Shown here: positions 8,609 to 15,408 of the stretch, piece by piece
Layout: each line of letters begins with the position of its first letter
Position numbering within the stretch: position 1 is the first letter of the stretch
Source: a virus
DNA length: 64,000 nt
Direction: 5' to 3' (one strand)
Virus record (IMG/VR): IMGVR_UViG_3300032331_000486
Location: 1 to 64,000 of that record
Notes under the pieces: generated by a model
The model's database searches: none
What the model was told of the DNA's origin: nothing
Seen by the model: only the letters and a program-made list of their open reading frames with translations
Translations under genes and position numbers: made by a program

Positions 8609-8838
8609 GAAAGACTTCTGAACTTTACATAGCTAGGACGAATAGACCGCGCGCTCTTAGCTAGTCTCTTACACGCACCCATCTCTACTAGCTTCTTCAT
8701 AGTCCTGTGGACATTACCCCTACCTTTATCCCCCGTCATAAACATAACGTCATCCACAGTCGGGCCGTAACCAAACTTTTTCCACCATTCGTCTATAACT
8801 AAATATATAGTTCTCTGTTTCTCAGTCATATCATTCAC
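8605..8838 (-). CDS. LexA-like winged-helix DNA-binding protein
   Basis: The 77 residues match the N-terminal DNA-binding domain of LexA in order and spacing: MTEKQRTIYLVIDEWWKKFG, then GYGPTVDDVMFMTG, a recognition helix (GRGNVHRTMKKLVEMGA) and a short wing (RSIRPSYVKF). The LexA cleavage/dimerisation domain is absent. The start is GTG (or an ATG at 8829), and neither has a clear Shine-Dalgarno. A 30-bp element containing the dispersed palindrome lies one base upstream of the GTG, suggesting autoregulation. It may be a transcription switch for packaging or early genes. Confidence 0.75.
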   Translation of the reverse strand: MNDMTEKQRTIYLVIDEWWKKFGYGPTVDDVMFMTGDKGRGNVHRTMKKLVEMGACKRLAKSARSIRPSYVKFRSLS

Positions 8839-8839
8839 T

Positions 8840-8869
8840 TGTAATACTTTTAGGGTGGAACAAGTTCCA
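8840..8869 (-). promoter_or_regulatory. 30-bp palindrome-containing element, copy 1
   Basis: Read on minus, the 14-bp palindrome TGGAACTTGTTCCA is followed by CCCTAAAAGTATTACA. The same 30-mer occurs on plus at 10274-10303 and differs only in the central dinucleotide. It sits immediately upstream of the winged-helix gene. It looks like an operator or phage-specific promoter element. Confidence 0.65.
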
Positions 8870-8871
8870 AT

Positions 8872-9123
8872 CTAATGTTTCCAAAAAATCACGGGCGTTC
8901 TCTCACCCATATAAGCACCTTCGATATTGAACTCAATGTACTCAATAGCCTCAAACTGCTCCATACCGTCGCGCTCCATAAGGATGTCAACTATCTCATC
9001 GCCGCTATAGACAAGCACATCTACTCGAGTGTTATCTCTCCATATACAGGCAGTACCAATAGCAGCTTCATCAAAGCCATCTATCTTCAGTAGATCGGAA
9101 TCCAACTCATCAAAATCAATCAT
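8872..9123 (-). CDS. Small acidic protein, unknown
   Basis: The start chosen is the ATG preceded by GGAGAA, giving 83 residues (MIDFDELDSDLLKIDGFDEA); an upstream in-frame start would add 16 residues but lacks a good ribosome site. The protein is very acidic, with an alternating strand/helix pattern and no Cys cluster. It lies between the small terminase and the winged-helix gene. Function is unknown. Confidence 0.6.
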   Translation of the reverse strand: MIDFDELDSDLLKIDGFDEAAIGTACIWRDNTRVDVLVYSGDEIVDILMERDGMEQFEAIEYIEFNIEGAYMGERTPVIFWKH

Positions 9124-9179
9124 GTGTTTCTCCAAAAATATACCCCCCACCCCTTTTGTATTAGAAAACATAAGGGGGC

Positions 9180-9953
9180 CTAATCCATATCCTCGAACTT
9201 CTCTGTAGTCTGGCCAATTTCAGAGGCATCCACCCGGAAGCTTTTTTCTGAAAATTTTTGTACTTTTGAAATTTCTTGTGATCGAATGTCTGAAACAGTA
9301 TGTGAACCAGACACCCACGCGGGCGCGTCGATTTGGGGCTCCGCCCCCTCGGTGGGGGCGCTGGGATCCGCAATCGTAGAGGCTGGGGCTGGCGCAAGTT
9401 CCGCTAGCAATGATTGCGCGCTGTCGTCTTCTACTAGCTTAGAGTCCACATCGATAGCTGTGCCTAGCGTTGCGAGTAGGCGCGCTCTGATATCTGTGCT
9501 CCGATTGATTGTCGTGATCTCTTTGCGTTCCACGAATGCTCCGACCTCGTACAGTTGGCCTAACAGGCGTAAGCACTGGACACGCGCGCTCGGTGGGAAG
9601 TCATCGTCCAAGCTATGTTGCACCAGCTGTTGGACAAGCAATGCCTTCAATTGAGTAGGAGTTCTATGTTTCTCTGCCTCTATTGCCAGCTTATACGCCT
9701 CGACTTCCGTTTGGATTCGGGTATCACGGCTCAGGCGACAAGCATTATCCCCTTGAGTCTTGACACTTCCCTTAGTGTTATAGCTCTCTCTGTAGCTTTG
9801 TGCCTTAGTCTTACCTAGTGCGAGATTGCGGGCGAATTCCCTTTGCTTACTGGTTAAGTTGGCTTTCTTATTGGCTCCGCTACTTAGCAAGCTCTCTATC
9901 GGGATCTGTTCTAACCCTTCTTTAATCTGCGCGCGCGTTAGTTTCTGTGGCAT
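9180..9953 (-). CDS. Putative terminase small subunit
   Basis: The 257-residue product is taken from the ATG preceded by GGAAA. Residues about 30-75 (NLTSKQREFARNLALGKTKA followed by QSYRESYNTKG) match the helix-turn-helix start of small terminases of the Terminase_2 type. Residues 75-150 are helical, and the C-terminal 100 residues are a Pro/Ala/Asp-rich tail of low complexity. It should recognise phage DNA and activate the large subunit. It heads the minus head operon, four genes before terL. Confidence 0.75.
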   Translation of the reverse strand: MPQKLTRAQIKEGLEQIPIESLLSSGANKKANLTSKQREFARNLALGKTKAQSYRESYNTKGSVKTQGDNACRLSRDTRIQTEVEAYKLAIEAEKHRTPTQLKALLVQQLVQHSLDDDFPPSARVQCLRLLGQLYEVGAFVERKEITTINRSTDIRARLLATLGTAIDVDSKLVEDDSAQSLLAELAPAPASTIADPSAPTEGAEPQIDAPAWVSGSHTVSDIRSQEISKVQKFSEKSFRVDASEIGQTTEKFEDMD

Positions 9954-9988
9954 TGTGTTTCCATAGGTATATCTGAGGAATAACCCCA

Positions 9989-10017
9989 AGCATAACCAAA
10001 CCCGCGCTCTAATGCAA
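9989..10017 (-). promoter_or_regulatory. Possible sigma70-like promoter for the packaging operon
   Basis: On minus, TTGCAT (10017-10012) and TATGCT (9994-9989) are 17 nt apart, upstream of the small-terminase start. Each box matches consensus at four of six positions, so this is only a candidate. Confidence 0.35.
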
Positions 10018-10076
10018 AGCACCCTTACATTTACCAGCTGTGCCAGTCTATGTATCTGTAACTACTGGACACACTC

Positions 10077-10244
10077 ATGATCTACCTAATCTTCACCCTT
10101 GGCTTTGTATCCTTCGCGCTCTGTGCTCTCGGAGCTGTACTCTCTAGTGACCACGACCGACGCCAAGCTGAGATCCGCGCGCGCGCTCAAGCTGAGTTGG
10201 ATGCACTCACACACGACAGGGATAAGCTCGCTAGCACTCTGTAA
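10077..10244 (+). CDS. Small membrane protein with helical tail
   Basis: A 55-codon ORF begins MIYLIFTLGFVSFALCALGA, a hydrophobic segment of about 22 residues. It ends in an Arg/Glu/Gln-rich amphipathic helix (DRRQAEIRARAQAELDAL). A GGA lies about 10 nt before the ATG. It is divergent from the small terminase and precedes the early promoter, so it would need its own transcription start. A small membrane-anchored host-takeover or superinfection protein is possible, but no family is recognised. Confidence 0.45.
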   Translation: MIYLIFTLGFVSFALCALGAVLSSDHDRRQAEIRARAQAELDALTHDRDKLASTL

Positions 10245-10273
10245 ACCCAAGCATTACAAAAAGCGCTGCAAAC

Positions 10274-10303
10274 TGGAACAAGTTCCACCCTAAAAGTATT
10301 ACA
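10274..10303 (+). promoter_or_regulatory. 30-bp palindrome-containing element, copy 2
   Basis: TGGAACAAGTTCCA followed by CCCTAAAAGTATTACA. It is the inverted partner of 8840-8869 and has the same orientation relative to the genes it precedes. It lies 26 bp upstream of the predicted early promoter at 10329. Confidence 0.65.
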
Positions 10304-10328
10304 GGGTAAGTCCCTATAAAAATAATGC

Positions 10329-10367
10329 TTGACAAACCATGTCAACGCCATACATGATAGAGGCGTT
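10329..10367 (+). promoter_or_regulatory. Early-operon promoter with overlapping operator-like inverted repeat
   Basis: A perfect TTGACA at 10329-10334 is followed by candidate -10 boxes TACATG (16-nt spacing) or CATGAT (18-nt spacing, 10353-10358). AACGCC (10344-10349) and GGCGTT (10362-10367) form an inverted repeat that straddles the -10 region, as an operator would. The first gene starts at 10410 behind AAGGAG. Confidence 0.55.
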
Positions 10368-10409
10368 AGTCATGTGTTGTGCCTAACAAACCTACCATAA
10401 AGGAGTCAG

Positions 10410-10601
10410 ATGTATACCGCTCAGTCCAATAGAAATGGCAATGTCATTGTCTGTAAAGATGAGACGCCACGCCAGTCTTACGAGATCATTCACACAGGCA
10501 CCTATCAGGAATGCCTAGAGATCAAAGTCCGCTACATGGCTCACATTGAGTCCGCCAAGGCCTTGATTTCAATGCACTTTGGGAGTTACAACAATGTCTG
10601 A
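10410..10601 (+). CDS. Early small protein, unknown
   Basis: The 63-residue product starts MYTAQSNRNGNVIVCKDETP behind AAAGGAG. It looks like a short beta-sheet followed by a helix (TYQECLEIKVRYMAHIESAK). It is the first gene of the rightward early-type operon and overlaps the next gene by 8 nt. No family is recognised. Confidence 0.6.
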   Translation: MYTAQSNRNGNVIVCKDETPRQSYEIIHTGTYQECLEIKVRYMAHIESAKALISMHFGSYNNV

Positions 10602-10917
10602 GACACGCAAGCTCACATTCCACGCTGATCCTTCACATGGCTGGCTAGAAGTCCCCGCGACTGATATCCACGCCTTGCACATCATCCCTAGCCATTATTC
10701 ACATATGCATGGCGATAAAGTTTACCTCGAAGAAGACTGCGACGCTACCGCCTACCTCGAGCGCGCTAAAGACGCTGGCTGGGTGATCAACATCACTGAG
10801 AAATATACCGACCGCGATTCAGTGATCCGCACATATGACCGCATCACAACCGAGATGTTTTGGGTACTCAACTGGAACACACACGCGCTGGAGGCATCGA
10901 ATGAAAGCTCTATCTGA
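10594..10917 (+). CDS. Conserved early phage/plasmid-type protein
   Basis: The start is the internal ATG behind GGGAG, giving 107 residues. The pattern SHGWLEVPATDIHAL, then SHYSHMHGDKVYLEEDCDAT, is one I associate with a small hypothetical family found in phages and plasmids; its role is unknown. There are no membrane segments or catalytic motifs beyond conserved His, Asp and Glu residues. It overlaps both neighbours, implying coupled translation. Confidence 0.65.
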   Translation: MSETRKLTFHADPSHGWLEVPATDIHALHIIPSHYSHMHGDKVYLEEDCDATAYLERAKDAGWVINITEKYTDRDSVIRTYDRITTEMFWVLNWNTHALEASNESSI

Positions 10918-11185
10918 TCGCTACATGGTTGTCACTAAATCGATAACCCTTCACCTGACACCAAGTGCATGGCACTTGTACACGAATATGAAGTTCGTCG
11001 AGCTGGTGGCTGACTACCTAAACAAGCACATCGCTGACGCCTTCAACCAGTGCGACACAATCGAAGAGGCACTCACACAGGCGGAACTAGTTCTCGAGAA
11101 TGTCTCCGACTTTGGGGCATTCGACACCGAACCACGCGAAGTTCTGCATTTATTGGCCAGCAAATTCTATGGGGACAAATCATGA
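10901..11185 (+). CDS. Early protein, unknown
   Basis: The 94-residue product is taken from the ATG preceded by GGAGG at 10890-10894; a longer in-frame reading from 10835 has no ribosome site. The sequence (MKALSDRYMVVTKSITLHLT) is mixed alpha/beta with a helical, acidic C-terminal half. It overlaps the preceding gene by 17 nt and the next by ATGA. No family is recognised. Confidence 0.55.
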   Translation: MKALSDRYMVVTKSITLHLTPSAWHLYTNMKFVELVADYLNKHIADAFNQCDTIEEALTQAELVLENVSDFGAFDTEPREVLHLLASKFYGDKS

Positions 11186-11394
11186 TCATCACAGGCAAGC
11201 AGAATATTGAGCTGTTCAGACTCATGACATTGCGCCAAGGGTTAAAGCTCGAGATGAGCGGGCTCAAAGTCTCTCGGGGCGTATCAATACTCAAGATATT
11301 GAAAAAGATGGGATACACAGGCACACGCCAACAAGTGCTCGCCCAGCTGGACGAGATCCACGCGCAAATCCACAGGACAACTGACGAGGCTTGA
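11182..11394 (+). CDS. Small basic conserved-type phage protein
   Basis: The start ATG overlaps the previous stop (ATGA), giving 70 residues. The motif LRQGLKLEMSGLKVSRGVSI followed by KKMGYTGTRQQVLAQL recalls a widespread short phage/bacterial family of unknown function with a helix-turn-helix-like feel. The protein is basic, so nucleic-acid binding is possible. Function is inferred only. Confidence 0.6.
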   Translation: MIITGKQNIELFRLMTLRQGLKLEMSGLKVSRGVSILKILKKMGYTGTRQQVLAQLDEIHAQIHRTTDEA

Positions 11395-11403
11395 TTAGCC
11401 GAA

Positions 11404-11419
11404 ACTGTCGCGAGACAGT
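11404..11419 (+). promoter_or_regulatory. Hairpin with GCGA (GNRA) tetraloop in the early operon
   Basis: ACTGTC and GACAGT pair around GCGA in the 51-nt gap between two early genes, followed by CTTGTTC. It may moderate transcription or protect mRNA ends; the T-run is too weak for a confident terminator. Confidence 0.45.
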
Positions 11420-11445
11420 CTTGTTCAACAACTGGAGTATTTGAA

Positions 11446-11658
11446 ATGGAATTAAAAATAGTTAGAGGCCTGATACAGGCAATGACATGGATGCTGGTGG
11501 GCATGGTGGTGATGGCACGAATCTACTGCAACGACCTAGCAATACCCGCGAGCAGTCCCCTCTATATTGGCTGGGACACTGTAGCAATCACAGCTGGCGC
11601 GCTGGTGATGTTCCAAGTTTTGTTGTGGCTTGATCCTTCATTTCAGGAGCAGTCATGA
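11446..11658 (+). CDS. Small membrane protein with two transmembrane segments
   Basis: The 70-residue product has hydrophobic segments at about residues 8-26 (GLIQAMTWMLVGMVVMARIY) and 43-62 (DTVAITAGALVMFQVLLWLD), with short polar ends. It begins behind GGAG and ends overlapping the next gene by ATGA. Location in the early operon suggests action at the host membrane, such as exclusion or inhibition of a host function, rather than lysis. No family is recognised. Confidence 0.6.
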   Translation: MELKIVRGLIQAMTWMLVGMVVMARIYCNDLAIPASSPLYIGWDTVAITAGALVMFQVLLWLDPSFQEQS

Positions 11659-11843
11659 TTTACACCGAGCACGACTACTTCAAAGCTGGCTACAAATATG
11701 AGCGCGGTCACTCGACTATCGCGTTCACCATTCGATCCATGCTGGATAAAGAAAAACCGCACGACCGCACAGAGGCACGACGCCTCATCACAGCTGGACG
11801 CGCAGAAGCCCTCCTTACACTCAAATTTAAGAAAGTAGCTTAA
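11655..11843 (+). CDS. Early small basic protein, unknown
   Basis: A 62-residue basic protein (MIYTEHDYFKAGYKYERGHS) with helices rich in Arg and Lys toward the C-terminus. It is ATGA-coupled to the membrane-protein gene. No motif allows assignment; nucleic-acid binding is possible from charge alone. Confidence 0.55.
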   Translation: MIYTEHDYFKAGYKYERGHSTIAFTIRSMLDKEKPHDRTEARRLITAGRAEALLTLKFKKVA

Positions 11844-11845
11844 CC

Positions 11846-12013
11846 ATGCCAACCAAACAAGAAATCCACGAATTTTTACTCGAGCTCCGCGACTCAGGAG
11901 AAATCAATATGTTCGGGGCTGGTTCATACCTCCAAGAGGAATTTGGTATGACACGCTACCAAGCAAAGGACGCGCTACTGGAATGGATGCAATCATTCAG
12001 GACGCCAGCCTAA
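11846..12013 (+). CDS. Early 55-residue protein, unknown
   Basis: The short ORF reads MPTKQEIHEFLLELRDSGEI then a Gly-rich turn and EEFGMTRYQAKDALLEWMQS. The two helical halves resemble a small winged-helix or UBA-like fold. It ends in a TAATG overlap with the GP88-like gene, which supports real translation. Function is unknown. Confidence 0.5.
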   Translation: MPTKQEIHEFLLELRDSGEINMFGAGSYLQEEFGMTRYQAKDALLEWMQSFRTPA

Positions 12014-12657
12014 TGCGAGTAATCTCGATCAAGACCGCTCAGGCGGTCTGTGGCACCCTCACTCAAACGAGCAAGATGCCATGCAAGTCTTACAGCCTTC
12101 CGACCGAGGCCTGTAAGACTGGCTACAAAATGGCTCAACAAGCTGGCTCAGTGTGCGCCAGCTGTTACGCTGACAAAGGCCTGTACGCGCTTTACGCTAA
12201 CCGCGTGAAACCCGCCCAGTTCGCTCGGCTCGACTCTCTCAGCAATCCGCTATGGGTTGAGGCAATCGTTAGCCTGATCGGCTCCGACAAGTTCTTTCGG
12301 TGGCATGACGCTGGTGATTTGGCTGGCCTTTGGCACTTGGAGAAGATCGCTCGCGTTGCCCAGCTGACGCCTAAGACCAAGCACTGGCTACCGACGCGCG
12401 AGTACGCTGTAGTTAAAAGCTACATCGCGAAGCACGGCTCATTGCCTAAAAACCTGATGGTTCGGCTTTCGGCTATGTTCCCCGACAAAGTGGCACTTGT
12501 TCCAGCATCGCTCAAGGGCATCAAAAATGTGACTGTCTCGAATGTCCATACTGATAAACCCTTGGGCAAAGAATGCATGGCACCAGCTCAAGGCGGTGAA
12601 TGCCGAGACTGTCGCGCTTGCTGGAGCTCGGCTGTCGTCTCTTACAAACTTCACTAG
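12013..12657 (+). CDS. GP88-like phage protein
   Basis: The 214-residue product starts at the ATG overlapping the upstream stop. A longer reading from 11983 would overlap the preceding gene. It carries Cys-rich motifs at both ends: SVCASCYADKG near residue 45, and CMAPAQGGECRDCRACW near the C-terminus. A central KFFRWHDAGDL segment and LPTREYAVV match the pattern of the phage Gene product 88 family, whose biochemistry is not established to my knowledge. The Cys clusters could hold a metal or iron-sulfur centre. It is the largest early-operon product. Confidence 0.7.
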   Translation: MRVISIKTAQAVCGTLTQTSKMPCKSYSLPTEACKTGYKMAQQAGSVCASCYADKGLYALYANRVKPAQFARLDSLSNPLWVEAIVSLIGSDKFFRWHDAGDLAGLWHLEKIARVAQLTPKTKHWLPTREYAVVKSYIAKHGSLPKNLMVRLSAMFPDKVALVPASLKGIKNVTVSNVHTDKPLGKECMAPAQGGECRDCRACWSSAVVSYKLH

Positions 12658-12665
12658 GAAACAGA

Positions 12666-12866
12666 ATGAGTATTTACGCACCTGAACCCAAAAATTACAT
12701 GGTGGTTTATTGGATAAAAGACTGGGGATATCTCCGCAGTGTGGTCAATGCCAAGGACGGCTACGAGGCCTCAACAAAAGTGCTCAAGGGAATCCACGCA
12801 AAGTATCCCGACGCTGATGTATTCATAACCGAAGTAAAACAAACCAGTCAAAAGGAGACGCCATGA
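12666..12866 (+). CDS. Early small protein, unknown
   Basis: The 66-residue protein starts at an ATG preceded by AGGAAA (MSIYAPEPKNYMVVYWIKDW). It has a beta-strand/helix pattern with an acidic C-terminal half and no Cys. It overlaps the next gene by ATGA. No family is recognised. Confidence 0.55.
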   Translation: MSIYAPEPKNYMVVYWIKDWGYLRSVVNAKDGYEASTKVLKGIHAKYPDADVFITEVKQTSQKETP

Positions 12867-13018
12867 AAAAATACATTGTTATCTGTGGCAATTTGCTCGA
12901 GGGGTTTAAATTCCACGGCACTTTTGACACAAACGAGGAGGCCTGTGAATGGGGTGAAAAGAACTTCATTTACTCAGGTTTTTTTACAGCTGAAATCAAT
13001 CAACCAATTGGAGATTAA
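12863..13018 (+). CDS. Early 51-residue protein, unknown
   Basis: The short ORF (MKKYIVICGNLLEGFKFHGT) starts behind AAAGGAG and overlaps the previous stop by ATGA. It contains the NEEACEWGEKNF helix after two short strands, a small beta-beta-alpha layout also seen in other proteins of this operon. Function is unknown. Confidence 0.55.
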   Translation: MKKYIVICGNLLEGFKFHGTFDTNEEACEWGEKNFIYSGFFTAEINQPIGD

Positions 13019-13020
13019 AC

Positions 13021-13194
13021 ATGAGATGCGATCACACAAAAGAAGAGAGCTGGTGGGAAAACGACGGACGAGGCATACCGCTAGCGCGCGTTTGCTTTAA
13101 GTGCAAAGACAAAGTGCTGTCCACATACGATCCAAGATTTTTAAGCTATTACACCCAAGCAGACACAGACGAGCGAATCGAGGAGGAGGAATGA
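13021..13194 (+). CDS. Small zinc-knuckle-like phage protein
   Basis: The 57-residue protein reads MRCDHTKEESWWENDGRGIP followed by LARVCFKCKDKVLSTYDPRF. An N-terminal Cys-x-His and a downstream CFKC provide four candidate zinc ligands. The layout (C-x-H, GIPLARVC, YDP) is one I recognise from many phage hypothetical proteins. It may bind nucleic acid or a host factor. It overlaps the next gene by ATGA. Confidence 0.65.
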   Translation: MRCDHTKEESWWENDGRGIPLARVCFKCKDKVLSTYDPRFLSYYTQADTDERIEEEE

Positions 13195-13517
13195 TGGGAA
13201 CACTTTTTATACACACCGCAGAGAGCGCGAAACAAGTCCTAAAAGACTATCGTGATGAAAATATGCACGACACCCTATCGGATGCACTTGACAGCATGGA
13301 GGAGTGTTATGACGATTTGGACAATGAAGAGCGTAGCGCACTTAATAAGATTCTGAAAAACCCCGCGCTATTGGACTGGGCGCGCAACACAAAGCCACTA
13401 GAAATAGAGGATTGGTGCGTTGTCGTGACATGGTCAGACGGCACAAAGGAATCTAAGACCGATGTTGATTTACCCAAGGGAACAATTGCTTCTTGGGAAA
13501 TGGAAAGGAATGAATAG
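13191..13517 (+). CDS. Early acidic protein, unknown
   Basis: The start is the ATG overlapping the previous stop and preceded by AGGAGGAGG, giving 108 residues. The first 70 residues are acidic helices (DALDSMEECYDDLDNEERSA), then come short beta strands (DWCVVVTWSDGTKESKTDVD). A Gly/Asp turn motif in the C-terminal part suggests a small beta-barrel. No family is recognised. Confidence 0.6.
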   Translation: MMGTLFIHTAESAKQVLKDYRDENMHDTLSDALDSMEECYDDLDNEERSALNKILKNPALLDWARNTKPLEIEDWCVVVTWSDGTKESKTDVDLPKGTIASWEMERNE

Positions 13518-13812
13518 CATGACACAACTATATGGAGGCTGGTCAAACCACGCCACGCAACACATTTTCTTTAAGCTTTTTGATGGATTTGATCCCTACG
13601 ACCATTTCCCCGACGATCAGGCCAATATGCGTGATTGGCTATGGGAAGAGCTAAGAATGTACGCTGAAATTCAAGTGCGTGAATCTACCAAATTCACGAA
13701 GAACTTAGCCAATGACCTCGCGTTGCTGTTTCTCTTGGATGTCAACTGGACAGAGATTGCCAGCCACTTGTACGAAACTTATTCTTTGCAAGAAGATGGG
13801 GGCGTTAAGTGA
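13510..13812 (+). CDS. Early protein, unknown
   Basis: The 100-residue protein is taken from the ATG behind GGAAAGG (MNSMTQLYGGWSNHATQHIF). It is rich in aromatic residues, with a DPYDHFPDDQANMRDWLWEE segment and helices to the end. It resembles uncharacterised phage proteins that begin YGGWxNxxTW. It overlaps its neighbours. Function is unknown. Confidence 0.55.
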   Translation: MNSMTQLYGGWSNHATQHIFFKLFDGFDPYDHFPDDQANMRDWLWEELRMYAEIQVRESTKFTKNLANDLALLFLLDVNWTEIASHLYETYSLQEDGGVK

Positions 13813-14219
13813 GAAAGCTTTTTCTAATTGCCTGTTCCGAGTCTAAGTTGAGCTATCCCGCGCGCGCTGTGGATCTGTATCAAGGCCAAGCTTTCAAGCT
13901 CGCGGTTAAATCCGCGTTCCGAGCTGATGCCGACATACTGATTCTCTCTGCCCAGCATGGGGTAGTTCAACCTGACCAAATGCTTGAACCCTACGATTGC
14001 TCCCTTTTGCGTCGCTCGACCAGCTGGCGCGCAGAGTGGGCAAAGACTACAGCCAAACAGCTCTCGAAGTACAAAGACCGCCCGACCACGATTCTTGCGG
14101 GCAAATTTTATGCATCGGCTGCGACTGGTTTTACAAACAAGAGCACACCGCTAGCTGGCTTGGGCATAGGCCAACAGCTTTCGGTGCTATCCAAAATGTC
14201 GAAAGGTACCAATGAATAA
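13809..14219 (+). CDS. DUF6884-like protein
   Basis: The 136-residue product starts with GTG overlapping the previous stop. It begins with LFLIACSESKLSYPARAVDL, has ILILSAQHGVVQPDQMLEPY in the middle and a Trp in the following helix. These are hallmarks of the DUF6884 family (an ACSxxK start, a central SAxHG, and a PYD). The biochemical role of the family is not known to me; the layout suggests a Rossmann-like enzyme. It is one of the few recognisable enzymes in the early operon. Confidence 0.65.
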   Translation: MRKLFLIACSESKLSYPARAVDLYQGQAFKLAVKSAFRADADILILSAQHGVVQPDQMLEPYDCSLLRRSTSWRAEWAKTTAKQLSKYKDRPTTILAGKFYASAATGFTNKSTPLAGLGIGQQLSVLSKMSKGTNE

Positions 14220-14379
14220 ATACAAAATCACGGCCTCCAGCTTGAGTTACTACACGCTCGAGGTTGAGGCTGAATCTGAAGATGAGGCCTTTGCTCTAGG
14301 CAAAGAAGCTGATGGCGGTAGCTTTAAGCCCGATGGTTTAGGCGACTGGGTGATCACTAATGTGGAGCAAACAGCATGA
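14212..14379 (+). CDS. DpnD/PcfM-like small protein
   Basis: The 55-residue protein reads MNKYKITASSLSYYTLEVEA followed by ESEDEAFALGKEADG and an ending GDWVITNVEQTA. The arrangement beta-strand, VEAESEDEA, helix, beta-strand resembles the small DpnD/PcfM family. Two other early genes (14699 and 15674) have the same pattern, suggesting local duplication. It is acidic and overlaps both neighbours. Confidence 0.5.
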   Translation: MNKYKITASSLSYYTLEVEAESEDEAFALGKEADGGSFKPDGLGDWVITNVEQTA

Positions 14380-14531
14380 TTAGCAACCTAGAAAAAAAAC
14401 CATACACAGAAGTAATAGCCATGTTGGAGCGTCTAGCTAAAGAACATGACCTATTGCTGAGTAGTAATTTAATTGACTTTGCAGATGATTTGTGGGCAAT
14501 TGCAACGGAAGGAGACAAAAAGCATGATTGA
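14376..14531 (+). CDS. Early 51-residue helical protein, unknown
   Basis: The ORF (MISNLEKKPYTEVIAMLERL) is predicted to be two amphipathic helices. It is joined to the previous gene by ATGA and overlaps the next by 8 nt. Nothing more can be inferred. Confidence 0.45.
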   Translation: MISNLEKKPYTEVIAMLERLAKEHDLLLSSNLIDFADDLWAIATEGDKKHD

Positions 14532-14697
14532 TATTGAAAAAATGACACACGACGAATGGATTGCCCACAGGCGAGCCAAAGTGGATGCGCTTTATGCGTC
14601 AGGCAAAAGTCTAGTGCCTGATCCTGATTGCAGTTTTTGTGACGCGCATAACGACTATGTGTGTTTTTATTGTGAACTAAATCAAACAGGGGAATGA
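14524..14697 (+). CDS. Small zinc-ribbon-like protein
   Basis: The start is taken at the ATG behind GGAGAC, giving 57 residues. After a helical N-terminus (MTHDEWIAHRRAKVDALYAS) come two Cys pairs: CSFC and CFYC separated by 10 residues. This is a minimal zinc-binding ribbon. It is likely a nucleic-acid- or protein-binding early protein. Confidence 0.6.
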   Translation: MIDIEKMTHDEWIAHRRAKVDALYASGKSLVPDPDCSFCDAHNDYVCFYCELNQTGE

Positions 14698-14698
14698 T

Positions 14699-14869
14699 AT
14701 GAAATTCACAGTAACAGAGCGGTACACAAAATCTTACGAGATCGAGGCTGATTCTTTTGAAGATGCAAGAGAAAAAGCAATCGAAGGCGATTTTGAGGGC
14801 GAATTTAGATATGAGGAATTGGCATTCATAACCTCACAAGACGGCAAAAACATTCAATTTTATTCTTGA
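14699..14869 (+). CDS. DpnD/PcfM-like small protein
   Basis: The 56-residue protein reads MKFTVTERYTKSYEIEADSF then EDAREKAIEGDFEGEF, with a final beta strand. It shares the strand, EADSFEDA, helix layout with 14212 and 15674. It is acidic. A GGGG lies just upstream. The role of the family is unknown. Confidence 0.5.
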   Translation: MKFTVTERYTKSYEIEADSFEDAREKAIEGDFEGEFRYEELAFITSQDGKNIQFYS

Positions 14870-14880
14870 AAGGAAACAGC

Positions 14881-15138
14881 ATGAAATATTACATTGGTGA
14901 GATACATGAGCGTAATGGCGATATGGAGTACGACACAAAGTATTTGTTTGCCACTGCGAGTGATCCCAGTGAGCACACCAAAAGGGTGGCTATGAAGTGG
15001 CGTGGTGGTGATGAGAGTGATTGGGACGAAGACCAAGAGGGTTATTGGTCTGACTGCTCCTTGATATTTAACTCAGGTAGCACAGAAATACCTAAAGAAG
15101 ATTTTGATGTGTTAAGCAAGTATTTATCAGTTCTTTAA
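14881..15138 (+). CDS. Early acidic protein, unknown
   Basis: The start is the ATG behind AAGGAAA, giving 85 residues. The sequence is acidic and Trp-rich (GGDESDWDEDQEGYWSDCSL) with beta-like ends. Charge and size are compatible with a DNA-mimic type inhibitor, but no motif proves this. Confidence 0.55.
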   Translation: MKYYIGEIHERNGDMEYDTKYLFATASDPSEHTKRVAMKWRGGDESDWDEDQEGYWSDCSLIFNSGSTEIPKEDFDVLSKYLSVL

Positions 15139-15147
15139 GGAGACGCA

Positions 15148-15408
15148 ATGAAAACCATCATTACCATGAGAGCTGACCTAGCCGAAGATGGGCTAGCCGT
15201 GCCAGCATCCGCTACTTTTAGCAATTACGACAGCTTGGACGATCCTGTATTTTTCATCACCGCAGAAGAGCTGGAAGGCGCAACCTATGGCGACGATCCA
15301 GCCGAGCCCGACGACCACGCCTTTTGCTATGTCGAGCTAAAAGATGGGCGCTCGCTGTACTTTATGAGTGTTGATTTGGATTTTGAATACGAAAAGGAGA
15401 AAGTATGA
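15148..15408 (+). CDS. Early very acidic protein, unknown
   Basis: The 86-residue product follows AAGGAGACGC. It has many Asp and Glu residues spread along beta strands (EELEGATYGDDPAEPDDHAF, then FMSVDLDFEYEKEKV) and few basic residues. That pattern is common in DNA-mimicking phage inhibitors; here it is only a suggestion. It overlaps the next gene by ATGA. Confidence 0.55.
   Translation: MKTIITMRADLAEDGLAVPASATFSNYDSLDDPVFFITAEELEGATYGDDPAEPDDHAFCYVELKDGRSLYFMSVDLDFEYEKEKV

Noticed and set aside
8838-8872. Intrinsic terminator between the 8872 and 8605 genes
   Set aside because: The palindrome could form a stem but the T-run does not follow; the same 30-mer upstream of the early operon points to a protein-binding or promoter element instead.
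12876-13100. 74-codon plus ORF over the 12863 and 13021 genes
   Set aside because: It is out of frame with two ribosome-site-supported small genes and has no start signal.
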